Origin: Candidatus Bipolaricaulota bacterium
GTDB lineage: Bacteria; Bipolaricaulota; Bipolaricaulia; UBA7950; UBA9294
Assembly: GCA_027007005.1 (NCBI GenBank)
Contig: JALTFO010000128.1
Coordinates: 1-55,465, forward strand
Length of the DNA stretch: 55,465 nucleotides
Direction: 5' to 3'
Shown here: positions 7,811 through 15,649 of the stretch, piece by piece
Layout of the letters: each line of letters begins with the position of its first letter
Numbering within the stretch: the stretch's first letter is position 1
Made by a program: the position numbers and the translations under genes
Notes under the pieces: model-generated
What the model was told of the DNA's origin: nothing
What the model saw: the letters and a program-made list of their open reading frames with translations, nothing else
The model's database searches: none

Positions 7811-8815
7811 ATGCCAACCGAGCGAATCATTGGATTGCAACCTTCAGATGAACCTTCCCTTGTCAACTTACGCCCTGGTCGGCTCGACGATTTCATCGGT
7901 CAAGAGGAGATCAAGGAGAAGCTACACATCTACATCGCTGCCGCGCAAGGGCGCGAAGAACCCCTCGATCACGTCCTGCTGCATGGCCCACCAGGGCTTG
8001 GAAAGACTACCCTCGCTCAGATCATCGCCTCTGAGATGGGCGTAAACATTCGCACTAGCTCCGGGCCAGCGATCGAGAAGGCAGGTGATCTTGCTTCGAT
8101 CCTCACTAATCTCAAGCCACACGATGTCTTCTTCATCGACGAGATTCACCGCCTGCGCAGAAACGTTGAGGAGATCCTCTACCCAGCCATGGAGGACTAC
8201 AAGATCGACATCATCCTCGGCGAGGGCCCGAATGCTCAGTCGCTGCGCATCGACCTGCCTCCGTTTACCCTCATTGGAGCCACGACCCGTGCGGGTCTCA
8301 TCTCCGCCCCAATGCGCGATCGATTCGAAGTTGCGTTTCGTCTCGAATTCTACAACATTGAACAGCTGCAAGAGATCATCATTCGCGCAGGGAAGCTTCT
8401 GGGAGTGGATGTCACCCCGGATGGTGCACGTGAGCTGGCCCGCCGTTCACGCGGTACACCACGCATTGCCGTGCGCCTTCTACGTCGTACCCGCGACGTA
8501 GCACAGGTCAAGGGGATCGGGAGGATAGACGAGGAAATGGCAAGGCGTTCCCTTGATCTTTTGCGGATCGATGAGGTCGGATTGGATACACTCGATCGCG
8601 CTTTGTTGCAAGCGATCGTCGTCAAGTTTGACGGTGGTCCGGTGGGGCTGGATACACTGGCGGCTTCCCTCTCAGAGGAAAAGGACACGATCACCGACAT
8701 GGTCGAGCCGTATCTTCTACAAGAGGGATTCATCCAGCGCACTCCTCAAGGCCGCATAGCCACCGAGCGCGCCTACAAGCACCTGGGAAAGGAAAACACC
8801 GATCGACTCTTCTAG
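7811..8815 (+). CDS. ruvB: Holliday junction branch-migration helicase RuvB
   Basis: 334 residues, full length. Walker A GPPGLGKT at 59-66, Walker B FIDEIHRL, sensor [17 protein letters not shown] and the C-terminal winged helix ([16 protein letters not shown]) are all present. As a hexameric AAA+ motor on DNA it drives Holliday junction branch migration with RuvA, which is not in the window. The start [11 protein letters not shown] region is canonical. Its TAG stop (8813-8815) overlaps the stop of the convergent phosphotransferase gene within the sequence CTAG, so no terminator separates the two. Confidence 0.98.
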   Translation: MPTERIIGLQPSDEPSLVNLRPGRLDDFIGQEEIKEKLHIYIAAAQGREEPLDHVLLHGPPGLGKTTLAQIIASEMGVNIRTSSGPAIEKAGDLASILTNLKPHDVFFIDEIHRLRRNVEEILYPAMEDYKIDIILGEGPNAQSLRIDLPPFTLIGATTRAGLISAPMRDRFEVAFRLEFYNIEQLQEIIIRAGKLLGVDVTPDGARELARRSRGTPRIAVRLLRRTRDVAQVKGIGRIDEEMARRSLDLLRIDEVGLDTLDRALLQAIVVKFDGGPVGLDTLAASLSEEKDTITDMVEPYLLQEGFIQRTPQGRIATERAYKHLGKENTDRLF

Positions 8816-9333
8816 TCGGCGATCAAGCGCTTGTATAGCTCCTTGATATTCACGAGGAACTCGTGCACAACGCCTATGAAGCGCCGCCAATCATAGAGCA
8901 AGGCAAGCCCAATCCACGCGATATAGATGTAGGCAGCGTGTGGAGCGCGGAAGTAAGCAACAACAAGCGGAAGAGCAACTAGAGGGAAAGCAAACGACAT
9001 CGTGACGGACTTCGACTGGAATACAATGATAAACAGGAGCGCAACGGTCACATAGATAGCTGCTGGCAGGATGGGAACAAAACCAGTCATCACGAGATAG
9101 CACAGCGCCGCGAAGACCATCATCATATCGAACGCGAACTCGTGCTCGCCAATCCACGTTGGTCGCTTGTGCTGAATCCGGGCGATGCGGCCATCTAGAA
9201 TATCGGTGGTCCATCCGATCATCGTAAGAAAGATGACCCACCCGAGTTCGCGCGGACCAACAAAACCGAGGACGATGATCAGCGCAGCGATCACCCCTCG
9301 CGAAGCCGTGAGAATGTCAGGAGCCCTAGTCAT
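8812..9333 (-). CDS. CDP-alcohol phosphatidyltransferase family membrane protein
   Basis: 173 residues, mostly hydrophobic, with five or six membrane segments. The family motif lies near residue 44: D44-x2-D47-G-x2-AR52. At the positions where the third and fourth aspartates of the motif are expected, this protein has Glu65 and Asp69. Such enzymes move a substituted phosphate from a CDP-alcohol to a second alcohol during phospholipid synthesis in the membrane (PgsA, PssA and relatives). The Asp-to-Glu change could keep metal binding, but activity is not assured. Product unknown. Confidence 0.75.
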   Translation of the reverse strand: MTRAPDILTASRGVIAALIIVLGFVGPRELGWVIFLTMIGWTTDILDGRIARIQHKRPTWIGEHEFAFDMMMVFAALCYLVMTGFVPILPAAIYVTVALLFIIVFQSKSVTMSFAFPLVALPLVVAYFRAPHAAYIYIAWIGLALLYDWRRFIGVVHEFLVNIKELYKRLIAD

Positions 9334-9352
9334 CTTGGTTCACCATTTAGAC

Positions 9353-9382
9353 ATTATAATGCTTTTGCCCTCAGAGAGGCAA
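9353..9382 (-). promoter_or_regulatory. Promoter of the CDP-alcohol phosphotransferase gene with an inverted repeat over the -35
   Basis: Minus strand TTGCCT (9382-9377), 18-bp spacer, TATAAT (9358-9353). The inverted repeat TTTGCC (9364-9369) / GGCAAA (9378-9383) covers the -35 box and could be an operator or a hairpin at the end of the EamA transcript. Confidence 0.5.
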
Positions 9383-9389
9383 ACAGCCT

Positions 9390-10247
9390 TTACGCAAGGT
9401 GCTTCCAGAACGACGGTATTGCCATCCCAACGAGGATCATCCCGCCTCCCACCCATTGCCACACGCCAAGCATCTCACCTAGCAGGAGAAAGCCAAACAA
9501 ACCAGCAAAGACAGGCTCCATTGTCAGTATGATCGCTGTGTATGACGCCGTGGAAAATGCTTGGAATCGATTTAGCACGTAAAATGCGACAGCCGTAGCC
9601 AAGATACCTGTCACCAGGATCTCCTCAACAAGAGAAGCAGATAACACGGGGATGCTCCTCTCGAAAGACGCTACGCCGATCAGACTCAACAACCCGACAA
9701 CTCCCACCTGCACAAGGAGGAGTTGGCGGTAATCGATATAGCGGACAAAGCGATCAACGAGAATGATATGTGTAGCGAAGCTGACGGCGCAGGCCAGGGT
9801 CAGCACGTCACCCAGATTGAGAGCACCAATCTCGCCTTTGCCCGTCACAAGGAGGAACAGCCCACCTGCAGCAAACAGAGCCCCCAGCCAGACTGTTAGA
9901 TATACGTGTTTGCGCAGCAACAGGGATGAGACAATCGGCACTATTACCACCGAAAGGCCGGTTAGCAGTCCGCTCTTGGTTGCTGTCGTGTAGACGAGAC
10001 CCCAGGTTTGGAATAGATACCCGAGAAAGAGGACTGTTCCCACCAATACTCCGCGGACGAAAGAGCGGCGATCGATTCGCCAAAGCACCTTGTGAAGCAA
10101 GATTGCGAGGACGAGGAACGCGATGACAAAACGAGCGGCGACAAACATCAGCGGACCGATCTCCGTCATTCCCTGCTTAACAAGAACAAAGGTCCAGCCC
10201 CAGATTACGGTGATCGATAGAAGCGCAAGTGCGGATAAGTGTTTCAC
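9390..10247 (-). CDS. EamA/DMT-family transporter (ten membrane segments)
   Basis: 285 residues with about ten hydrophobic segments in two similar halves, the build of the drug/metabolite transporter superfamily. Typical pieces are SITVIWGWTFVLVKQG at the start of the first half and SYTAIILTMEPVFAGLFG in the second. Members export amino acids or other metabolites; nothing here fixes the substrate. The start is GTG at 10247, sharing one base with the tsaC stop, with GAAGG 6 nt upstream, so it is translationally coupled to tsaC. Confidence 0.85.
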   Translation of the reverse strand: MKHLSALALLSITVIWGWTFVLVKQGMTEIGPLMFVAARFVIAFLVLAILLHKVLWRIDRRSFVRGVLVGTVLFLGYLFQTWGLVYTTATKSGLLTGLSVVIVPIVSSLLLRKHVYLTVWLGALFAAGGLFLLVTGKGEIGALNLGDVLTLACAVSFATHIILVDRFVRYIDYRQLLLVQVGVVGLLSLIGVASFERSIPVLSASLVEEILVTGILATAVAFYVLNRFQAFSTASYTAIILTMEPVFAGLFGFLLLGEMLGVWQWVGGGMILVGMAIPSFWKHLA

Positions 10248-10831
10248 TACAGACCTTCGGGGATTTCACCGCGCAGTGCGCGCGGAGGATCGTACGTTAA
10301 ATCGACGATTGCCGAGGGGACTCCCGTTCCAGGCTCTCCCTCGATGAGCAGGTCAACTCCCGAGAACTGTTCGATCATCATCTCGATACTATGAAGCGGG
10401 GCTTCTCCCGCTCGGTTGACGCTTGTTCCAAAGAGTGGCCGGTGGAGTTTACCCATCATCGATTGAAAGAACGGATGTGCGGGGACACGAATTCCCACCT
10501 TTCCACTCAATACGGCCGATGGTGGTGCATTGTCGCTCGCAGGGAGGATGAACGTTATCGGCCCGGGGAGGAAGCGCGCCAGCACGCCGCGCTGGTTCTC
10601 ATCCAAACACGCGTACTTATCGATCGCCGCGACGGAAGCCAGGTGAAGCGTAAACGGCTGCGACGCCGTACGAGCCTTCATCCTCCGCACCTGAGAAAGC
10701 GCACGTTCATCCCATGGGCTCCCACCGATCCCATACACCGTATCGGTGGGGAAGATCAGTGTCCCGCCTGTCTCAAGAAGCATCTGCAACGTCTCGTAGA
10801 GTCGTGAGTCGGTCTCTCTTAGTACCTGCAT
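10247..10831 (-). CDS. tsaC: L-threonylcarbamoyladenylate synthase (YrdC/Sua5 domain)
   Basis: 194 residues from the ATG at 10831, which is 5 nt after AGGAAG; a GTG two codons earlier abuts that site and is less likely. The YrdC core shows FPTDTVYGIGG, the RRMKART region, FLPGPITFIL, KVGIRVPAH and GTSVNRAGEAP. It makes threonylcarbamoyl-AMP from threonine, bicarbonate and ATP for tRNA t6A37 formation. The length matches TsaC rather than the longer Sua5 form. In some relatives the substrate may differ, but the pairing with tsaB in this window supports the call. Confidence 0.92.
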   Translation of the reverse strand: MQVLRETDSRLYETLQMLLETGGTLIFPTDTVYGIGGSPWDERALSQVRRMKARTASQPFTLHLASVAAIDKYACLDENQRGVLARFLPGPITFILPASDNAPPSAVLSGKVGIRVPAHPFFQSMMGKLHRPLFGTSVNRAGEAPLHSIEMMIEQFSGVDLLIEGEPGTGVPSAIVDLTYDPPRALRGEIPEGL

Positions 10832-10938
10832 CGTCACTTCCTATGAGTTTGCGGATTTATCTCTCGGAGTCCACACTGCAATGATCGAAGTGGGATCGAA
10901 GCGCGGTCACTATACGCTCTGATGAGCAAATGAACAAG

Positions 10939-10967
10939 ATGAAAGCCGGGCAACTATCTGCTAGTAT
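10939..10967 (+). promoter_or_regulatory. Weak candidate promoter for the lipoylation operon
   Basis: ATGAAA (10939-10944), 17-bp spacer, TAGTAT (10962-10967), 55 nt before the first start codon. A second option is TTGCGT (10973-10978), 18 bp, TAGTTA. Neither is strong. Apart from these, the 191-nt gap 10832-11022 shows nothing recognisable. Confidence 0.3.
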
Positions 10968-11022
10968 CCTCATTGCGTCAGCTTTGGACTATGCGATAGT
11001 TAGCAGGCTGCGAGGAGGATTC

Positions 11023-11268
11023 ATGCAACAAGAAAACGATAATTATCTGAGGCTTCCTGATTTGGGTGAAGTGGACGAGGTGGCAATTGTGGAGTGGCTG
11101 AAGGATGAGGATGAGGGCTTCGCCATGGGTGATGACGTCGTGGAGGTAGAGACAGAGAAGACCACGTTCATCGTCGATGCCCCCCGCGCCGGGAAGATTG
11201 TTCGCATTATGCGCAAGGCAGGGGAGAAGGCACGTGTCGGCGATCCCTTGGCCGAGCTGACCTCTTAG
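11023..11268 (+). CDS. Free-standing E2-type lipoyl domain protein
   Basis: 81 residues from the ATG at 11023, with GAGGAGG just upstream; the frame is open further upstream without a plausible start. The whole protein is one lipoyl domain: LPDLGE near the N-terminus, the EVETEKTT beta-turn with Lys46 as the lipoylation site, then a second half-barrel (APRAGKIVRIM, VGDPLAEL). The ETEK turn resembles E2 acyltransferase lipoyl domains, not GcvH or the heterodisulfide-reductase-linked LbpA proteins. There is no linker, peripheral-subunit-binding or catalytic domain. It sits 1 nt before lipB, so it is probably the substrate of the operon's enzymes. Its metabolic partner is not in the window. Confidence 0.85.
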   Translation: MQQENDNYLRLPDLGEVDEVAIVEWLKDEDEGFAMGDDVVEVETEKTTFIVDAPRAGKIVRIMRKAGEKARVGDPLAELTS

Positions 11269-11269
11269 G

Positions 11270-11950
11270 ATGAAAGACGTTACTTACCTTGCGCTTGGAC
11301 GGATGGACTATGCACGCGCATACGCCCTGCAGCACGAGCTCCATCGTATGCGCTGCCAGGGAGAGATCGGCGATATCGTGATCACGGTTGAGCACGATCC
11401 GGTCTTCACCATCGGGCGAAGCGGCTCACGAGCAAATATCCGCGTTTCTGATAGTGAAAGAGAGCGAGCAGGGATCCCTGTCTACGAGATCGAACGTGGA
11501 GGAGATATTACCTATCATGGCCCCGGCCAGCTCGTTTGTTACCCGATAATCGATCTGAGAGACTATGGGCGGGATATCAAGCGGTACATCTCCTCACTGG
11601 AAGCAGCGATGATCGACCTGTGTGGCGACTACGGGGTTGACGCTACGCGCCGCGCTGGATACCCCGGCGTATGGGTCAAAGATCGCAAGATTGCCTCAGT
11701 CGGCGTCTCCGTCCGTCACTGGGTGACACTCCACGGTCTGGCGTTCAACGTCGATGTAAACAAGGAACACTTTGCCATGATCAATCCGTGTGGCCTACCG
11801 ATCGAGATGGTCTCTCTCGTCGACCTCACGCCAAAGGATGTAACGATGGATCGCGTCACTGCAGGGCTGCTCGAACACATGAAATCGGTCTTCGGTTGGG
11901 ATATCGTTCCGCAAGATGTGAGTGAGTACTCAAGGAGGATCAATGTCTGA
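11270..11950 (+). CDS. lipB: Octanoyl-[carrier protein]:protein octanoyltransferase LipB
   Basis: 226 residues. RGGDITYHGPGQ at 76-87, Lys140 in VKDRKIASVG and catalytic Cys174 in INPCG give the complete LipB Cys/Lys active site. It transfers octanoyl from acyl carrier protein to the target lysine of lipoyl domains in the cytosol, the first step of de novo lipoylation. Its start is 1 nt past the lipoyl-domain stop, and its end overlaps lipA by 8 nt. Confidence 0.97.
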   Translation: MKDVTYLALGRMDYARAYALQHELHRMRCQGEIGDIVITVEHDPVFTIGRSGSRANIRVSDSERERAGIPVYEIERGGDITYHGPGQLVCYPIIDLRDYGRDIKRYISSLEAAMIDLCGDYGVDATRRAGYPGVWVKDRKIASVGVSVRHWVTLHGLAFNVDVNKEHFAMINPCGLPIEMVSLVDLTPKDVTMDRVTAGLLEHMKSVFGWDIVPQDVSEYSRRINV

Positions 11951-12815
11951 TCGTCCAGAGTGGTTGAAGGTAAGAGCAAACACAGCTACCGAGGCTGCGG
12001 GAATGCACGCTGTGCGCGAAGTCCTTTCTCGGCACCAACTAACAACCGTCTGCCAAGGAGCACGTTGCCCGAACGCAGCTGAATGCTGGGGGGCGGGAAC
12101 GGCGACGTTCATGCTCCTTGGAAGCGTCTGCACGCGGGCGTGCCGTTTCTGCGCCGTTTCCACAGGGAACCCTCATGGCATCATCGATGAGGATGAGCCC
12201 GCAAGACTGGCAGAGGCTATCGCCGATCTACACCTGAGTTACGTCGTTCTAACATCGGTCGATCGCGATGACCTTGCCGATGGAGGGGCGTCGGTCTTTG
12301 CAACAGCAATTTCAGAGATCAAAAAGCGTTCACCGAAGATCAAGATTGAAGCACTCATCCCTGACTTCTCCGGAAGTGATGAGGCATTACGCACGATCAT
12401 CTCTAGTGGTCCCAACGTTATTGGCCACAACATCGAGACCGTACGCCGGCTATCCCCTGGACTACGCGATCCACGCGCAGGCTATGACCAATCGCTTCAC
12501 GTTCTTTCGCGCATAGCGGGGTTATCACCACGCACGATAACCAAGAGCTCCCTCATGCTCGGCCTGGGGGAGGAACAAAGCGAGGTGCTGGAGACGTTCC
12601 GTGACCTGCGTGATGCTGGAGTGAGAGCCTTAACACTAGGGCAATACCTCTCGCCTTCGCGGGAGGCGGCTCCGCTCGTACGCTACGTCCATCCGGATGA
12701 ATTCTCATCACTTGAGGCTGAGGCACACAATCTTGGCTTCTGCTTTGTCATGTCCGGACCGCTCGTGCGGAGCTCATACCACGCCGCGCAGACCATTCCC
12801 GCATGCTCCGACTAA
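11943..12815 (+). CDS. lipA: Lipoyl synthase (radical SAM)
   Basis: 290 residues from the ATG at 11943, which has AAGGAGGATCA upstream; an earlier GTG at 11922 lacks this. Both clusters are intact: the auxiliary-cluster cysteines C37, C42, C48, the radical-SAM CxxxCxxC at C63, C67, C70, and the serine-containing RSSYH at 276-280 that completes the auxiliary cluster. It inserts sulfur at C6 and C8 of octanoyl-lysine. Overlaps with lipB (8 nt) and the ligase gene (13 nt) indicate one polycistronic unit. Confidence 0.97.
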   Translation: MSDRPEWLKVRANTATEAAGMHAVREVLSRHQLTTVCQGARCPNAAECWGAGTATFMLLGSVCTRACRFCAVSTGNPHGIIDEDEPARLAEAIADLHLSYVVLTSVDRDDLADGGASVFATAISEIKKRSPKIKIEALIPDFSGSDEALRTIISSGPNVIGHNIETVRRLSPGLRDPRAGYDQSLHVLSRIAGLSPRTITKSSLMLGLGEEQSEVLETFRDLRDAGVRALTLGQYLSPSREAAPLVRYVHPDEFSSLEAEAHNLGFCFVMSGPLVRSSYHAAQTIPACSD

Positions 12816-13546
12816 TCGTTGACCTTTCGCCAATCGATCCCGCACGCGGCCTAGCCCTTGAGGAGGCACTCTTGGAAAGCACAAGAGACAGGGCGGACGA
12901 TACGCTGCGTATCTGGGTGAACGATCGCTCCGTGATCATCGGAAGATCACAATCAGTAGAAAGCGAGGTCGACCTTGAGCACCTACGAGGACTCTCGATT
13001 CCGGTAGTTCGCCGCATCAGTGGGGGTGGAAGCGTCTATCACTACCCGGGAAACTTGAACGTGTCGCTCTTTCTAAGAGACGCGAGTGCCCTTGGTACAG
13101 TATCAGAGACCTACACAACAATCGGAGAAGCGATTGTAAGCGGTCTGTTGCGGGACGACACAGATGCTCGCGTGGAGGAAAACATCATCATGGTCGGTGA
13201 GAAAAAGATCGCTGGTGCGGCGCAAGTTAGGCGTGGCAGAAGCCTCCTCTACCACATGAGCCTCCTTGTTTCTCCATCGCAGTTGCCAATTGATAGCTTC
13301 CTCCTTGCCATGCAGGGAGCCTACGAACCGGCACTCGTCGCATCGCACCCGCGACCGGTCACGAGCCTGTCGCAACTATCGCCGGGGCTTGAGATGAAGA
13401 GTCTTGTGGGTACCTTGAGCCATGCAATAACTACGCTCATCGGGGAAGACCTGGAACAAGGCTCGTACACAAGAGGAGAGGTAGAACGAGCAAAGCGATT
13501 GGAATTCGAAAAATACAGGAGCGATGAATGGAACCTGTCTCGCTAG
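12803..13546 (+). CDS. Lipoate-protein ligase A-like protein
   Basis: 247 residues of the biotin/lipoate ligase fold: RRISGGGSVYHYPGNLN at 70-86, EENIIMVGEKKIAGAAQ with the likely catalytic Lys135, and no long C-terminal accessory domain. Such proteins either attach free lipoate (LplA), or move octanoyl/lipoyl groups between proteins (LipM/LipL type). Because lipB and lipA are already present in the operon, a salvage or amidotransferase role is plausible; the sequence does not decide. Overlaps lipA by 13 nt and the DUF501 gene by 19 nt. Confidence 0.88.
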   Translation: MLRLIVDLSPIDPARGLALEEALLESTRDRADDTLRIWVNDRSVIIGRSQSVESEVDLEHLRGLSIPVVRRISGGGSVYHYPGNLNVSLFLRDASALGTVSETYTTIGEAIVSGLLRDDTDARVEENIIMVGEKKIAGAAQVRRGRSLLYHMSLLVSPSQLPIDSFLLAMQGAYEPALVASHPRPVTSLSQLSPGLEMKSLVGTLSHAITTLIGEDLEQGSYTRGEVERAKRLEFEKYRSDEWNLSR

Positions 13547-14058
13547 AGGATAAGCGGATCATCGCCTCCCAAATCGGACGCGATCCGCGTGGCGTGATTG
13601 CAATTACACGCCGCTGCATCTATGGGTATCCGCAGGTGGTAACAGTCTACCCACTCCTCGACGGCAAACCCTTCCCCACGATGTACTGGCTCACCTGCCC
13701 GTATCTGCACCGCGAGATTGCCGCTTTGGAGGCGAAGGGGATGATCGGTCAGATCGAAGATAAGATTGCCACTGATCCTCAGCTTGCCGTGCAGGTAGTG
13801 CTGGCGCATCGATCCTACATCAAAGAGCGCAGGCGTCTCCTTTCCCGCGAGGATCTTGCGTATATTGAGAAGAAGGATATGTTGCCGGCACTGATGCAGC
13901 GTGGTATCGGGGGGATAGCCGACTTCTCGCGCATCAAGTGTCTGCACCTGCACGCGGCACACGCTCTTGTGGCAGAGAACCCTATCGGAAAGGCTGTCCT
14001 GGACTCGCTAGCGCAGCAAGAGTGTCCACCAGGCGAAGTGGTTTGTACCTTGTTCTAG
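13528..14058 (+). CDS. DUF501 family protein
   Basis: 176 residues. The family features are visible: QIGRDPRGVIAITRRCIYGYP near the start, MYWLTCPYLHREIAALEAKG in the middle, and the C-terminal GIADFSRIKCLHLHAAHAL ... NPIG. The conserved Cys and His residues suggest a metal or catalytic site. Function is not established. In actinobacteria the family usually sits near enolase or Ppx/GppA genes; here it is the last gene of the lipoylation operon, overlapping the ligase gene by 19 nt, an unusual context. Confidence 0.85.
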   Translation: MEPVSLEDKRIIASQIGRDPRGVIAITRRCIYGYPQVVTVYPLLDGKPFPTMYWLTCPYLHREIAALEAKGMIGQIEDKIATDPQLAVQVVLAHRSYIKERRRLLSREDLAYIEKKDMLPALMQRGIGGIADFSRIKCLHLHAAHALVAENPIGKAVLDSLAQQECPPGEVVCTLF

Positions 14059-14066
14059 AAGGAGAG

Positions 14067-14318
14067 GGCTTATTGTCAACTGACAAAGTGTGCTTGGCTA
14101 GAAACGAGCCATGCTGGGAGTTGGCAACAGAACAGAGGGCTCATTGGGACGGTATTCTCGACCGGTTTGGCGGTCATCTAAGTACCGGGTTCTTGGGAGG
14201 CATCAACAGCCTCATTCAGGCGGCTGAAGCGAAAGCAAGAGGATATCCTACCACGCGGAACCTGATCACAATGGCCCACCTCATCGCCGGTAGACTCTCA
14301 CACCAGTTACCCACATGA
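14067..14318 (+). pseudogene. Remnant of an ISL3-family transposase (C-terminal end only)
   Basis: From about 14112 to the stop at 14318 the translation reads ELATEQRAHWDGIL ... GGINSLIQAAEAKARGYPTT ... LITMAHLIAGRL. This is the conserved C-terminus of ISL3-type DDE transposases (HWDGIL.WF.S..SNGILEGLNSLIQAAK.KARGY.). The rest of the roughly 400-residue enzyme, including the first catalytic aspartates, is gone, so it is inactive. GGCTTATTGTCAA at 14067-14079 resembles the outer end of ISL3 terminal repeats (GGCTCTTTGTCAA), which would make this a left end joined by deletion to the transposase tail. That repeat call is tentative. Confidence 0.75.
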
Positions 14319-14429
14319 AACAGCGTGGAACCGCAAAAAAAACAGTATCTTTCTCCATTTTCACTCGACAGTTTTACAGGTATCTTGGGCTATCGTCAAG
14401 TTCTAACAACCGTCGGGACACTTTCTTCC

Positions 14430-14458
14430 TTGACTGGGGGAGGAAAATGTGCTAGGGT
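14430..14458 (+). promoter_or_regulatory. Possible promoter of a small ORF
   Basis: TTGACT (14430-14435), 17-bp spacer, TAGGGT (14453-14458). The -35 is good, the -10 poor. A ribosome-binding-site-like GAGGTGG follows at 14479-14484. Confidence 0.35.
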
Positions 14459-14489
14459 GACGTATCTCCAAGAAGAAGAGGTGGTAACG

Positions 14490-14594
14490 ATGCAAGCATG
14501 CCGTGTTGCAAAGCTGTATCCTGAATGCGAACTTAAGGTCCGCAGCATCAATAATCCCTTCTTCTGCGTGCATAATCCCAACGCCTCATTCTGA
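14490..14594 (+). CDS. Possible 34-residue small protein
   Basis: ATG at 14490, preceded by AGAGGTGG at good spacing. The peptide starts MQACRVAKLYPECEL, contains three cysteines and ends in a hairpin. Nothing about its sequence is recognised. Promoter, ribosome-binding site and terminal hairpin in the right order are the only reasons to list it; it could equally be chance in insertion-sequence debris. Confidence 0.25.
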   Translation: MQACRVAKLYPECELKVRSINNPFFCVHNPNASF

Positions 14595-14715
14595 GGCGCC
14601 AATCTAGCGACTATTAGTTGTTCCTCACGTATCTGTTGAGGAATTCTTCCCTGCGAGCAGGTAGTATGCGGGAAAATAGAAATAACTTACTCATGCACAC
14701 ATAAGGAGATATACT

Positions 14716-15624
14716 ATGTCTAGTTTCACAGTAAAGCAGTTTGTCGATGTATTGAAAGTAAAAGATGAAATAATGCATGCGGGGCGCGAATACCTGCGTC
14801 AAGAGGGATTTACCGAGATTCTACCGGTGATCCTCTCTCCGATCACCGATCCACTCCACCACGATACGTTCGATGGAACGGTGAGCTTTTATGGATCTCC
14901 ATATCAACTGACAAAGAGCATGATCCTGCACAAGCAGATTGCCCTGCGCACACTTCCGAGTATCTACAGCGTTTCGCCCAACGTGCGGATGGAACCGGCG
15001 GAGAGGGCCAGTCTCGGGCGGTATCTAGCCGAGTTCGTTCAGCTAGATCTTGAGATGCGTGACGCCTCACGAGATGAGATCATGGAGATTGGCGAGGGGC
15101 TAGTGGTTTACGTGCTGACGAAGGCTATGGAGCGCTGTGCCCCCGAGTTGGAACGTCTGGGTCGGAGGCTAGTCATCCCTGAGAGACCGTTTGAGCGAAT
15201 CACGTTTGAAGATGCACAAGACAGATTCGGAAACGGGTTTGACGATCGCCTGTCGGCTTCCCTCACTGCACCGGCGTGGGTGATCGACTTTCCGCGCACA
15301 GTGCGCGAGTTTTACGATCGTGAAGATCCGTCGCGTGCTGACATACTGCTCGATATGGACCTGATGTACCCAGAAGGGTACGGTGAGGCCCTCTCTGGAG
15401 GGGAGCGCGAGCACACTATACCGCGCATCCTAAAGCGGTTGGAGCAGGATGGTATCGAAAGAGAGCGATTCTCTCAGTACCTGAGCGTCGTTGAGGAAGG
15501 CGTGCCCGCATCAGCTGGCTTTGGAATAGGGATCGAGCGGTTGACGAGATACGTCTGTGGCCTCGAAAATGTGCAGCAGGCGCGACTCTTCCCTAAGGCA
15601 CCAGGAAAGGTGGGCGCGATCTAG
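14716..15624 (+). CDS. AsnRS-like protein without anticodon domain; probable asparagine synthetase (archaeal AS-AR type)
   Basis: 302 residues, only the class II aminoacyl-tRNA synthetase catalytic core of the Asp/Asn/Lys branch. Motif 2 is at R91-x-E93 followed by RYLAEFVQLDLEM; motif 3 is GFGIGIERL around 269-276. The N-terminal OB-fold anticodon-binding domain (about 100 residues) is missing, so it cannot recognise a tRNA anticodon normally. The same architecture in Pyrococcus is known to make asparagine from aspartate and ammonia using an aspartyl-adenylate. That function is inferred here from architecture. AAGGAGATATACT gives a strong start. It ends in a 13-bp inverted repeat. Confidence 0.8.
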   Translation: MSSFTVKQFVDVLKVKDEIMHAGREYLRQEGFTEILPVILSPITDPLHHDTFDGTVSFYGSPYQLTKSMILHKQIALRTLPSIYSVSPNVRMEPAERASLGRYLAEFVQLDLEMRDASRDEIMEIGEGLVVYVLTKAMERCAPELERLGRRLVIPERPFERITFEDAQDRFGNGFDDRLSASLTAPAWVIDFPRTVREFYDREDPSRADILLDMDLMYPEGYGEALSGGEREHTIPRILKRLEQDGIERERFSQYLSVVEEGVPASAGFGIGIERLTRYVCGLENVQQARLFPKAPGKVGAI

Positions 15625-15649
15625 CGCTCTCCTCTGCTAGCCTAGGTCA

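Larger units (their letters stand above)
14319..14715. other. 397-nt stretch without an assured gene
   Basis: It holds a possible small ORF with its own promoter (listed separately), and a 7-bp hairpin CGCCTCA-TTC-TGAGGCG at 14582-14598 that includes that ORF's stop codon but has no T-run. The far side, 14599-14715, shows only weak promoter-like words (TTGAGG 14636, TAGTAT 14662, spaced 20 bp) before the next gene. The first part may be leftover insertion-sequence DNA. Confidence 0.5.

Noticed and set aside
7717-7896. N-terminal extension of ribF
   Set aside because: It overlaps ruvB, contains both divergent promoters and has no similarity to RibF.
14582-14598. Hairpin CGCCTCA-TTC-TGAGGCG as an intrinsic terminator
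   Set aside because: No T-run follows; noted only as a hairpin.
14716-15624. A genuine asparaginyl- or aspartyl-tRNA synthetase
   Set aside because: The anticodon-binding domain is absent with no room upstream, and the start has a strong ribosome-binding site.
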